A DNA stretch of 64,000 nt from MFD00082-c5 sp963697995. Its GTDB lineage: Bacteria; Chlamydiota; Chlamydiia; Chlamydiales; JAJFMB01. The notes under the pieces were generated by a model that saw nothing but the letters and a program-made list of their open reading frames with translations, was not told the origin of the DNA and did no database searches. The position numbers and the translations under genes were made by a program. Numbering within the stretch: position 1 is the stretch's first letter; each line of letters opens with the position of its first letter. Positions 49,391-57,317 of this stretch are shown piece after piece. The stretch lies in NCBI GenBank assembly GCA_963697995.1, contig OY969110.1, forward strand, positions 558,001 through 622,000. Direction: 5' to 3'.

Positions 49391-49667
49391 AGTCGGCCCT
49401 GAAAAAGTAAGGGTTCCTTGAGAAAAATTTGCAGTTAACGAGGAAGAGAGACATAACCTGTTTTGCAAGGTTTATTTATATGGCAATTAGAAAAGCTTAA
49501 AAATTTTGCGAATGGAACATGCACTCTCCAAAGAAAAAGTGATCCTTTTGTAACAAAAAATGCGGTGAACGACGCTTCCCCCCCCTTGCCAAGGTTTGGT
49601 GAGGAGTAAAACGCATTTTTTGTCAAAAGGGGCACTTTTTATTGGAGAGGACTTTTCAGGGCCGACT
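49391..49667. repeat. MITE-like element copy G (full-length form)
   Basis: A 277-bp copy, third of the head-to-tail series, 60 bp upstream of tRNA-Arg. Both ends are intact. Small ORFs inside the copies repeat from copy to copy and are not genes. Confidence 0.92.
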
Positions 49668-49695
49668 AAATAGTGATTTCTCTTGAACAATAGAT

Positions 49696-49714
49696 CTTAT
49701 TGTGGCACAATAAG
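49696..49714. promoter_or_regulatory. Perfect dyad just upstream of tRNA-Arg
   Basis: CTTATTGTG, one central G, then CACAATAAG form a perfect 9-bp dyad 13 nt before the tRNA. It lies where the tRNA promoter should be (a TATTAT -10-like box is at 49718-49723). It may be an operator or a chance palindrome. Confidence 0.4.
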
Positions 49715-49727
49715 GCGTATTATTTCT

Positions 49728-49801
49728 GCACCGGTAGCTCAATTGGATAGAGTACCTGGCTACGAACCAGGCGGTTAGAGGTTCGAGTCCTCTCCGGTGC
49801 A
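49728..49801 (+). tRNA. tRNA-Arg (anticodon ACG)
   Basis: The 74-nt cloverleaf reads directly from sequence. Acceptor GCACCGG (49728-49734) pairs with CCGGTGC (49794-49800); discriminator A is 49801. The D-arm has AGCTCAATTGGATAGAGT, the anticodon stem CCTGG/CCAGG encloses CTACGAA with ACG at 49762-49764, and the T-arm has GGTTCGAGTCC. CCA is not encoded. ACG is expected to be edited to ICG by TadA and to read CGU/CGC/CGA. The next gene's ATG starts at 49802. Confidence 0.97.
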
Positions 49802-50422
49802 ATGTTTTTATACGATTTTCCAACACCTCCCCTTGCGACTAACTGCTACGTGATCGGATCAGATCAGGAAAAAATAGCAGCTGTTGTTGACCCTGGCAGA
49901 AACAGCCTTGGCACTGTCGTTACTCTTTTAGACAAAGAGGGAGCTACCCTTCAATATATTCTTTTAACACATTCTCACTGGGACCACATTGGGGATGTAG
50001 CAGCTATCAAGGACAAGTACCCTTCATCTCAAATTTTAGTTCACAAAGAGGATGAGGCCAATTTAATCAATCCAGGAGCGGACGGGCTTCCCTTAGCGAT
50101 GCCGATTGAAGGAGTAAAACCTGATGGGTATCTTAAAGAGGGGCAAATCATCAAGATAGGAGATCTTTCGTGTCAGGTCATCGAGACACCTGGGCACTCT
50201 CGTGGCTCTGTCTGTTTTTACTTTGAAGCCCAAAAGGTGGTTTTTACGGGGGACACCCTTTTTAAAGGAGCTATTGGAAACACCTCTTTTCCGACCTCTG
50301 AGCCAAAGAAAATGGGGAAATCGCTTCAAACGCTTTTCAAGTTACCCAAGGAAACTGTGGTGTACCCGGGGCACGGAAAAAAAACGACTATCGGCGAGGA
50401 GAAAGCTAAAAGAGTTTTTTAA
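49802..50422 (+). CDS. Metallo-beta-lactamase-fold hydrolase (glyoxalase II-like)
   Basis: A 206-residue MBL-fold hydrolase with the metal motif THSHWDH (H57, H59, D61, H62), a further histidine in TPGHSRGSVCFYF, an aspartate in FTGDTLF and the last histidine in YPGHGKKT. The opening FPTPPLATNCYVIG is the usual N-terminus of this glyoxalase II-like (YcbL/GloB-type) group, so the start at 49802 is right. That ATG touches the last base of tRNA-Arg, so there is no separate leader and no Shine-Dalgarno at normal spacing. The substrate is unknown, perhaps a glutathione or CoA thioester. It converges on sdhB across a 94-bp palindrome. Confidence 0.9.
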   Translation: MFLYDFPTPPLATNCYVIGSDQEKIAAVVDPGRNSLGTVVTLLDKEGATLQYILLTHSHWDHIGDVAAIKDKYPSSQILVHKEDEANLINPGADGLPLAMPIEGVKPDGYLKEGQIIKIGDLSCQVIETPGHSRGSVCFYFEAQKVVFTGDTLFKGAIGNTSFPTSEPKKMGKSLQTLFKLPKETVVYPGHGKKTTIGEEKAKRVF

Positions 50423-50452
50423 GTTTGTAACAAAGACAACCTAATTAACTAA

Positions 50453-50546
50453 TACCCCAACTTAAAAGTTTTGAGCGTAAATTTCGATTTCAAAACCCCG
50501 GAGCTTTCAAATTAAAATTTTCCGTCAAAACTTTTAAGTTGGGGTA
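50453..50546. repeat. 94-bp palindrome between MBL hydrolase and sdhB, overlapping the sdhB 3' end
   Basis: The outer arms 50453-50474 and 50525-50546 are a perfect 22-bp inverted repeat (TACCCCAACTTAAAAGTTTT...). The inner 50 nt continue the symmetry imperfectly (CCCCGG against CTCCGG). It can fold into one long hairpin on either transcript, so it may serve as a bidirectional terminator. The right arm lies within sdhB and encodes its last residues. Confidence 0.85.
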
Positions 50547-51288
50547 CTAGATCTTTAAACGCTTTTAAAGTAACCTCGCGCCCAATGCGCGCTATCGACT
50601 CCGTTAAGGGTAAGTTTTTCGGACACACCTTCACACAATTTTGAGCATTCCCACAACCGCTAATCCCCCCCTCTTCCATCATCGTATCAAGTCTCTTCCC
50701 ACTCTCTTTTACCCCTTCGGGGTGGGTGTTAAAAAGACGCACCTGAGCAATAATCTGAGGCCCCATAAATTTAGACTTTTTATTTGACTGGGGGCACGCC
50801 TCAACGCAACACCCACACGTCATACACTTCGAAAGAGAGTACATCACCTCCTGCATCTCAGGAAAAATTTTAGGAGGCGGCTCATGAGCCTCTGCTTCAC
50901 TTAAATCAACCCACGCATGGACCCTCTTTAAATTCTCAAACATCACACTCCTGTCAACCACCAAATCTCGCACAAGGGGAAACTTTGTAAAAGGGGCCAG
51001 AGTAATCACAGTAGAACCTGTCTTTTCAATGAGACGCTCGATTAAAGCAGTACACGCCTGCCTTGGAAACCCATTGATCAGCATCGAACAGGAACCACAA
51101 ACCTCCTCCAAACATCCCGACTCCCACACAACGGCAGTTGTGGCCTCTCCCAACCTATTCACGGGATTCTTTTGAATCTCCATGAGTGCTGAAATCACAT
51201 TGAGGGAAGGGCGCCTTTCAAGTTCAAACTCCTCAAAATATTGGTGACCTGGCGAGCCTCGATAAACTTTTAAAATAAACGTACTCAC
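50512..51288 (-). CDS. sdhB: Succinate dehydrogenase iron-sulfur subunit
   Basis: The 258-residue electron-transfer subunit of complex II. The 2Fe-2S ligands are in CLEEVCGSCSMLINGFPRQAC; the 4Fe-4S and 3Fe-4S ligands are in CMTCGCCVEACP and CGNAQNCVKVCP. It starts with GTG at 51288, overlapping the sdhA stop (GTGA), so translation is coupled. The final residues VPQLKSFDGKF are encoded by one arm of the 94-bp palindrome, so the natural C-terminus may have been replaced or extended by that repeat. Order sdhC-sdhA-sdhB matches Chlamydia. Confidence 0.96.
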   Translation of the reverse strand: MSTFILKVYRGSPGHQYFEEFELERRPSLNVISALMEIQKNPVNRLGEATTAVVWESGCLEEVCGSCSMLINGFPRQACTALIERLIEKTGSTVITLAPFTKFPLVRDLVVDRSVMFENLKRVHAWVDLSEAEAHEPPPKIFPEMQEVMYSLSKCMTCGCCVEACPQSNKKSKFMGPQIIAQVRLFNTHPEGVKESGKRLDTMMEEGGISGCGNAQNCVKVCPKNLPLTESIARIGREVTLKAFKDLVPQLKSFDGKF

Positions 51289-53177
51289 AATGACCTCTCC
51301 CCTTCAAAGGGGCACTCCACCTTTTTAGGCAAATTCTGTAAATTCGGCACCACTTTTTTAGCCTCGGTATAATCCCTTAAAATGGGCTTTAAATACCTTA
51401 GATCAACTGGTTCGTAACTAATTTCACAAGAGTTTGTCGCCGGATTAAACGTCGCAATGGTCGTCTTGAGAAACTTTTCGTCGTCTCTTTTTGGAAATTC
51501 AGGCTTATAGTGGGCACCGCGAAACTCATCTCTCAAAAGAGCCCCTTTCGTGATAATTTCAGCCAAATCAAGCATCGCTCTAAACTGGTTTGCAAAAATA
51601 TAGGTTTGATTTAAAAACCTCGTTTTATCAGATAAGGTTATATTTTGATACCTTCTTTTAAGCTCATCGATCTTAATCAATGTTTTCCTTAAATCTTCGT
51701 TATTCCTCTTCACCGTGACGTTTGCGATCAACAATTTCCCAAGCTCTTCATGAAGAACAAACACATTCTCTCCCCCATCCCTTGAAAAAAGATCGCTCTT
51801 AAACGCTTCCTCCTCTTTAAGACTTAAGCGAAAAACCTCATCTGAAGGATGACTTTTAGAAACAGTCGAGAGATACCTTTTCACCTCAACGCCTCCCACA
51901 AGGCCCGAAAAGATGCACGCAAGAAGGGCATTCGCCCCCAATCTATTAGCCCCATGATACTGGTAGTCCGACTCCCCACAATTAAAAACCCCTCTCAAAT
52001 TGGTCATTTGCCTAAATCTTTCCCCTCTATCCTTGTCGTCAGCTGCTGGCCAATCGACCCATGCGCCTCCCATCGAATAGTGGACGGCCGGATAAATCCT
52101 CATGGGAACTTTTTTAGGATCATCCCCTGTAAATTTTTTATAAGTGTCAAGAATGGCTTCAAGCTTTCCCTTTTTCTCATCGCTTAGGTGGGACACATCG
52201 AGAAACACTTGATCTCTACCCTCAATTCCCAAACCCATTTCACAAATTTGTAATATTTCTCTTGCTCCAATGTCTCTTGGCACTAAATTGCCGAAAGCGG
52301 GATAGAGCTCCTCTAAAAAATACCACGGCTCCCCCGTCTTTCCACACACAATCTCTCGACCATCTGAAGTCACGATCTTTTTTGAAGAGTCCCCATACAC
52401 CCAAATTCTTCCCCCCTCACCTCTTGCCGACTCGCTCATAAGACGCATCTTATCCTCTCCTGGGATCGCTGTGGGATGGATTTGGATAAACTCACCGTTT
52501 GCGTACTTCATTCCCTGCCTATAGAGGCGCCCATTAGCAGCTCCTGTGCAAAACGTCGAATTAGTCGACTTTTTAAAAAGAAGGCCTGGTCCCCCCGTCG
52601 CAATCACAACGGCATCAGCTTTTAATACATGAAGCTTTAAGTTGAAGTGATCCATGTACACAATCCCGCAAGCTTTTCCCTCTTGATCCATCACGACGCG
52701 CATAAACTCGTGATTCTCCAACCGCTCCACAAGCCCTTTTACCTCATAACGCCTCACCTGCTCATCCAAAGCATATAAGAGCTGCTGACCGGTAGAAGCC
52801 CCGCAAAACGCTGTCCTGTGGTAAAGAGTGCCCCCAAAACGCCTAAAATCTAAAGTCCCCTCTTTCGTGCGATTAAAAGGGCACCCGATCCTCTCTAACA
52901 TCTCAATAATTTTAGGAGCTGCCAAACACATCTCCAAGATGGGAGGTTGGTTGGCCAAAAAATCGCCCCCTTTAATCGTGTCGTATGCATGAATAAATGG
53001 GGAATCATCCTCGCCAAATGTATTGACGGCAGCATTAATCCCCCCTTGCGCGCAAACAGAGTGAGACCGTTTAGCTTTCGTCACTGAAACTAAAGTCACA
53101 TGCACTCCTTGCTCAGCAAGCTTCATCACACACGAAAGACCAGCAAGACCACCTCCAACGACAATCGCCTCTTGCAT
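51285..53177 (-). CDS. sdhA: Succinate dehydrogenase flavoprotein subunit
   Basis: The flavoprotein of complex II oxidises succinate to fumarate. I start it at the ATG at 53177 (MQEAIVVGGGLAGLSC), preceded by AAGGAG, not 13 codons upstream inside sdhC. That gives 630 residues. FAD-binding GGGLAG, the HSVCAQGGINAA segment holding the flavin-linking histidine, the active-site HPTAIPG and RGEGGRIWV, and YSMGGAWVDW are visible. It lies between the broken sdhC and sdhB, overlapping the latter by 4 nt. Confidence 0.96.
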   Translation of the reverse strand: MQEAIVVGGGLAGLSCVMKLAEQGVHVTLVSVTKAKRSHSVCAQGGINAAVNTFGEDDSPFIHAYDTIKGGDFLANQPPILEMCLAAPKIIEMLERIGCPFNRTKEGTLDFRRFGGTLYHRTAFCGASTGQQLLYALDEQVRRYEVKGLVERLENHEFMRVVMDQEGKACGIVYMDHFNLKLHVLKADAVVIATGGPGLLFKKSTNSTFCTGAANGRLYRQGMKYANGEFIQIHPTAIPGEDKMRLMSESARGEGGRIWVYGDSSKKIVTSDGREIVCGKTGEPWYFLEELYPAFGNLVPRDIGAREILQICEMGLGIEGRDQVFLDVSHLSDEKKGKLEAILDTYKKFTGDDPKKVPMRIYPAVHYSMGGAWVDWPAADDKDRGERFRQMTNLRGVFNCGESDYQYHGANRLGANALLACIFSGLVGGVEVKRYLSTVSKSHPSDEVFRLSLKEEEAFKSDLFSRDGGENVFVLHEELGKLLIANVTVKRNNEDLRKTLIKIDELKRRYQNITLSDKTRFLNQTYIFANQFRAMLDLAEIITKGALLRDEFRGAHYKPEFPKRDDEKFLKTTIATFNPATNSCEISYEPVDLRYLKPILRDYTEAKKVVPNLQNLPKKVECPFEGERSL

Positions 53178-53187
53178 GAAATACTCC

Positions 53188-53915
53188 TTACCTATACCAA
53201 ATGGTCGCCAAACCACAAAATGCGAAAAAAAACATTAAAAAAAACACCACTACCCGGAAAATAGCTTGAGACTTGAGTGAAACAGTCACTCCCCAAGTGA
53301 TCATACTCGTCCAAAGCCCATTAAAAGCGTGAAAAACAGCTGCCAAGACAAAGACTGAATACAAAAGACAAAATCCCCAATTGGAAAAAGTGTTTTTTAA
53401 AACAAGATACGTCTCTAACCCAAAATTACTCCCCTCACTTGGATAATTAAAAAACCTCATATGGACCACATGAGCTAAAATAGCCACCAGAAAATCCAAG
53501 ACGTGATGCGCTGCCAGGTATAGGCATAGTTTTTTTCATACTGTGTTAATGAAGCCGTTGTGCCATCTGTTGGAAAGCTATTGGGAAGAGCTTCTTTTAC
53601 AATAAAAATCCCCCAAAACATATGGAGAAAGAAAGGAAGCGCGATCAAAAAAAACTCTACTAAATAAAGATAGGGAATAGAATGAATTTGATTGACAGAA
53701 TCGACAAACCAAATGGGATCAAAAACTGATTTGACGTTCGTATAAAGGTGCTCTATCAAATAAACGACTAAAAAGATTCCAAGAGCAGAATGAAGGCGGC
53801 GCCAAACAAATGAATAAGGAATCAAGAAACTCTCCACCAAAAAAAAGCCATGGTATTCGTTCAAAGAAAAAATGTAAACTTTTTTCACAACTACAAAAAC
53901 ATGAATAAGTTGCAT
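53188..53915 (-). pseudogene. sdhC: Succinate dehydrogenase cytochrome b subunit, interrupted by a frameshift
   Basis: Two overlapping frames together make a five-helix, di-heme type SdhC. The first (53915-53475) has SFLIPYSFVWRRLHSALG and ends in YTWQRITSWIFWWLF; the second continues LVAILAHVVHMRFF and the last two helices. Adding one T to the TTTT run near 53490 joins them as SWIFLVAILAHVVHMR, the pattern of known chlamydial SdhC. The total of 728 nt is one short of a multiple of three. The break falls inside helix 3, so the membrane anchor and quinone site would be lost if real. The start ATG is 7 nt from MITE-like copy H and has no ribosome site, so the N-terminus may also be altered. Confidence 0.85.
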
Positions 53916-53921
53916 CTATTT

Positions 53922-53963
53922 AGTCGGCCCTGAAAAAGTAAGGGTTCCTTGAGAAAAATTTGC
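53922..53963. repeat. MITE-like element copy H (left-end fragment)
   Basis: A 42-bp fragment with the intact end AGTCGGCCCTGAAAAAGT and the following AAGGGTTCCTTGAG, ending at TTTGC. It lies between the divergent sdhC and the small membrane protein gene, 7 nt from the sdhC start codon. Confidence 0.85.
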
Positions 53964-54029
53964 CTTTATTTGGACTTAAATTTAAGATAACCTCTTAATT
54001 TCACGAACTTTAGAAATAGGTCTAATACG

Positions 54030-54509
54030 ATGATGATTACAAATAAAACAAATTTTTACGAACACTGCCCTATAAACTCCACTTTTTTCTCAAATCAAGA
54101 TATATTTTTAATAACTGCAGGTACTACCGTTCTAATGCTGACTGCCTTAGGAGGCTGTAAAAACCTCATGGCAGGCAGTACCCATCGCAATTTTACCCTT
54201 ATTTTAGGCAGCTTGATAGGGTCATTGACTGCTACGGCATTAAAAATCAATAATATTTTTGTCGATATATGCGCTAAATTGTTTTGCGAAAACCCTATAT
54301 GTGGATCTCACCTTTTTAATGAAAAAGAGATTGTTGTGGTTTCAACGGCTACGGCCACTTTCTTCACAATGGCTTGTCTGGGATGCCAAGATCTTCAAAA
54401 CAAAGAGAGGTTAAAAATCACCCTAAAGGTGGGGGCCATTATTGCTTTAGCAAGTGCCTCTCTCCTCCTTATAAATAATATCTTCGTTCCTTGTGATTGT
54501 CTTGATTGA
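54030..54509 (+). CDS. Small membrane protein with internal two-fold repeat, unknown function
   Basis: A 159-residue protein of four hydrophobic helices that I do not recognise. It consists of two similar halves: FSNQDIFLITAGTTV...LTALGGCKNL...INNIFV and FNEKEIVVVSTATAT...MACLGCQDL...INNIFV. Both halves end in the same (I/N)NNIFV motif and both carry a glycine-cysteine pair after the first helix. The short loop between halves holds several cysteines. It may be a small inclusion- or envelope-membrane protein. There is no strong ribosome site. It lies 32 nt before mnmE. Confidence 0.6.
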   Translation: MMITNKTNFYEHCPINSTFFSNQDIFLITAGTTVLMLTALGGCKNLMAGSTHRNFTLILGSLIGSLTATALKINNIFVDICAKLFCENPICGSHLFNEKEIVVVSTATATFFTMACLGCQDLQNKERLKITLKVGAIIALASASLLLINNIFVPCDCLD

Positions 54510-54540
54510 TTCTTAAAGATAATTCCTTTAATATAATTCC

Positions 54541-55914
54541 ATGGAATTTGTACACGAACCTTATTATCCAGGTGAAACTATTGTCGCTATCGCCACTCCA
54601 CCGGGTGAAGGAGGCGTTGCGATCATCCGAATCTCTGGAAAAGAAGCGTTTTCAAAGCTTCAACCCTTTGTAAAAAAAAATTTATGTACTGTTTCTTCTC
54701 ATAGGGCATTATTTTGTAAGCTACGCGATTTACAGGGTAACCACTTAGATGACGTGCTGCTCTTACCCTTCTTAGGTCCTAACTCCTATACTGGAGAGGA
54801 CACGATTGAGATCCATTGCCACGGAGGGCGCCTAATCACTAGGCGCATTTTAGACACCTTAATTGCTTCTGGAATCAGGGGGGCAAAACCCGGTGAGTTT
54901 ACCTTCAAAGCGTTTATGAATGGGAAAATCGACTTAAGTCAGGCGGAAGCGGTTCAGGAGATGATTTGCGCAAAAAACGAGCTTGCCTTAGAGGCTGCCG
55001 GGGAGCAACTGCAGGGGCGACTTTCGGAAAAAATCATTCACTTTCAAAGGGAACTTACAGAAATTGCGGCGATTTTAGAAGCGTGGGTCGATTTTCCCGA
55101 AGAGGGACTTGAGTTTGCAAGTTTTGAATCGATTTGTGAAAGGCTTGAGGAGATCATTGATCAAATGGAGCAATTAAGTGAGTCGTACCACGAGGGGCGT
55201 CTGATTCACGATGGGATTTCTCTTTGCCTTGTGGGGCGCCCAAATGTTGGAAAATCCTCTTTAATGAATGCTCTTTTGGACCACGAGAGGGCTATTGTAA
55301 CGGACATTGCGGGGACGACGCGCGATGTGCTAGAAGCGGATTTGCGCTTAAACGGGCTAAACGTCAAGTTAATCGACACGGCAGGAATCCGCGAAACTGA
55401 AGAGATTGTGGAGAAAGAGGGGGTAAAACGCTCAAAAATTGCGATGCAAAAAGCTGACATCGTTTTACTCGTCCTAGATCAAAGCGCTCCCCTTGAAAAC
55501 GAAGACAAAGAGCTTTTAAAAACGGTCCCAAAGGGTAAAACCGTCCTTATTTGGAATAAAAATGATTTAGGAAAACACCAAACTGCCGATTTTGAACTCC
55601 CTTCGGTTTCTCTCTCTGCAAAAGAGAAAAAAGGGTTAGAGGAGCTTCACAAACAGATCGATCAACTTCTTTTCAAACAAAAAAAATCGCACCGAGAAGA
55701 GGTCTTAATAGCAAACGTGAGACACAAACAAGCTTTAGACCAAGCGATTCACTTTTCACAAGTTGTGAAAAACGGGCTTCAAACAAATCTTTCAGCGGAG
55801 TTTGTCACAAGCGATATCAGAAGCGCATTAAATCATTTAGGCCTGATCATAGGCACGAACATCACAGACGAAATCCTCTCCTCGATCTTCTCTAAATTTT
55901 GTATTGGAAAATGA
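54541..55914 (+). CDS. mnmE: tRNA uridine-5-carboxymethylaminomethyl modification GTPase MnmE
   Basis: The 457-residue GTPase works with MnmG to modify wobble uridine 34 in tRNAs. The N-terminal folate-binding domain has IVAIATPPGEGGVAIIRISG. The G domain has GRPNVGKSS (G1), GTTRD (G2), DTAGIRETEE (G3) and NKNDLG (G4). The C-terminal CIGK is the catalytic CxGK motif. Its stop overlaps the nth start as ATGA; the mnmE-nth pair (thdF-nth) is known in Chlamydia. Confidence 0.97.
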   Translation: MEFVHEPYYPGETIVAIATPPGEGGVAIIRISGKEAFSKLQPFVKKNLCTVSSHRALFCKLRDLQGNHLDDVLLLPFLGPNSYTGEDTIEIHCHGGRLITRRILDTLIASGIRGAKPGEFTFKAFMNGKIDLSQAEAVQEMICAKNELALEAAGEQLQGRLSEKIIHFQRELTEIAAILEAWVDFPEEGLEFASFESICERLEEIIDQMEQLSESYHEGRLIHDGISLCLVGRPNVGKSSLMNALLDHERAIVTDIAGTTRDVLEADLRLNGLNVKLIDTAGIRETEEIVEKEGVKRSKIAMQKADIVLLVLDQSAPLENEDKELLKTVPKGKTVLIWNKNDLGKHQTADFELPSVSLSAKEKKGLEELHKQIDQLLFKQKKSHREEVLIANVRHKQALDQAIHFSQVVKNGLQTNLSAEFVTSDIRSALNHLGLIIGTNITDEILSSIFSKFCIGK

Positions 55915-56528
55915 AAAAAAAAGTAGAATTCATCTTAGAGACGCTTAACACCCTTTTTCCCGAGCCTGAAATTCCATTAAATCACAAAGATTCGTACACC
56001 TTGCTTATAGCAACCCTTTTAAGTGCTCAATGCACAGACAAACGGGTCAACGAAGTGACTCCTGCTCTTTTTAGACTTGCTGATAACCCAGAAAAGATGG
56101 CGAAACTTAAGAGCGAAGAGATCGAAGAGATCATTCGTCCCTGTGGTTTGGCGCCCAAAAAATCGAAAGCGATAGTGGCCTTATCGAAGATTTTGATCGA
56201 AAAGCATGGGGGAGAGGTGCCAAAAACGTTCGAGGAGCTCGAAGCTCTACCAGGTGTTGGTCACAAAACAGCTTCAGTGGTGATGATCCAGGCGTTTCAC
56301 ATTAGCGCTTTTCCGGTCGACACTCATATTCATCGCCTAGCTAAAAGATGGGGTTTAAGCTCTGGAAAAAACGTCGAAGAGACGGAAAAGGATTTAAAAA
56401 AAGCTTTTCCTAAGAAAAGCTGGATTAAACTTCACCTTCAAATGATCCTTTACGGAAGAACTTTTTGTCCGGCAAAACGGCACGACGAAACTTGCTGCCC
56501 TATTTGCTCTCACCTGAATACGCTATAG
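55911..56528 (+). CDS. nth: Endonuclease III (DNA glycosylase/AP lyase)
   Basis: This base-excision repair enzyme removes oxidised pyrimidines. It starts at 55911, overlapping the mnmE stop (ATGA), and is 205 residues. The helix-hairpin-helix LPGVGHKTA with the catalytic lysine and the catalytic aspartate in FPVDTHIHR are present. The C-terminal cysteines read C-x8-C-C-x2-C (FCPAKRHDETCCPIC) rather than the usual C-x6-C-x2-C-x5-C of the 4Fe-4S cluster, so the cluster may be altered or absent. It is followed by the 161-bp repeat array. Confidence 0.93.
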   Translation: MKKKVEFILETLNTLFPEPEIPLNHKDSYTLLIATLLSAQCTDKRVNEVTPALFRLADNPEKMAKLKSEEIEEIIRPCGLAPKKSKAIVALSKILIEKHGGEVPKTFEELEALPGVGHKTASVVMIQAFHISAFPVDTHIHRLAKRWGLSSGKNVEETEKDLKKAFPKKSWIKLHLQMILYGRTFCPAKRHDETCCPICSHLNTL

Positions 56529-56567
56529 TGCAAAAACATTAGAAGAGATTGAAGCTTAGGTATCTGT

Positions 56568-57317
56568 AAAAATCCTCTTTCTCGTCTTTGCACCTTTCGT
56601 TTTTTACTTTTATTTTAATTAAACGCAAAGATGCAAAGATGCAAAGGCAGTAAAGAAGAACAGAAAACAAGATTGTTGACCTTCCCATAGCATAATTTGA
56701 ATCTATGCTCTTTAAAATCCTCTTTCTCGTCTTTGCACCTTTGCACCTTTGCACCTTTGCGTTTTTTACTTTTATTTTAATAAACGCAAAGATGCAAAGA
56801 TGCAAAGGCAGCAAATAAGAACAGAAAACAAGATTGTTGACCTTCCCATAGCATAATTTGAATCTATGCTCTTTAAAATCCTCTTTCTCGTCTTTGCACC
56901 TTTGCACCTTTGCACCTTTGCGTTTTTTACTTTTATTTTAATAAACGCAAAGATGCAAAGATGCAAAGGCAGCAAATAAGAACAGAAAACAAGATTGTTG
57001 ACCTTCCCATAGCATAATTTGAATCTATGCTCTTTAAAATCCTCTTTCTCGTCTTTGCACCTTTGCACCTTTGCACCTTTGCGTTTTTTACTTTTATTTT
57101 AATAAACGCAAAGATGCAAAGATGCAAAGGCAGCAAATAAGAACAGAAAACAAGATTGTTGACCTTCCCATAGCATAATTTGAATCTATGCTCTTTAAAA
57201 TCCTCTTTCTCGTCTTTGCACCTTTGCACCTTTGCACCTTTGCACCTTTGCGTTTTTTACTTTTATTTTAATAAACACAAAGATCAAAGATGCAAAGATG
57301 CAAAGATGCAAAGGCAG
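56568..57317. repeat. 161-bp tandem repeat array with internal hairpins (about 4.7 units)
   Basis: It fills most of the 884-bp gap between nth and the GH15 gene. Units start at 56568, 56714, 56875, 57036 and 57197 (periods 146, 161, 161, 161, last partial). The full units are nearly identical. Each has CTTTGCACC nonamers, a spacer TTTTTTACTTTTATTTTAA, then GATGCAAAG nonamers, the complement, so each unit can fold into a hairpin. Unit 1 has one left nonamer, units 2-4 three, unit 5 four. ORFs in the array are repeat artefacts. 57318-57412 holds only the GH15 leader with an AGGGGG site. Confidence 0.93.

Noticed and set aside
48941..49690. Small minus-strand ORFs (66-99 codons) with repeated MSLFLVNCKFF and KPWQGG sequences
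   Set aside because: They lie wholly inside MITE copies E-G and recur only because the element recurs.
48943..49727. Integrative element inserted at tRNA-Arg
   Set aside because: No integrase gene and no direct repeat of the tRNA 3' end are visible; only short MITE-like copies upstream of the tRNA.
53475..53515. Programmed -1 frameshift in sdhC
   Set aside because: No canonical X-XXY-YYZ heptamer or downstream structure is evident; a missing T in the T-run explains the break more simply.
56539..57229. Three near-identical minus-strand ORFs of 98-122 codons
   Set aside because: They are translations of the 161-bp tandem repeat (MQRCKDEKEDF recurring), without ribosome sites.
56568..57317. 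CRISPR array
   Set aside because: Unit length of 161 bp, near-identical units with no variable spacers, and no cas genes.
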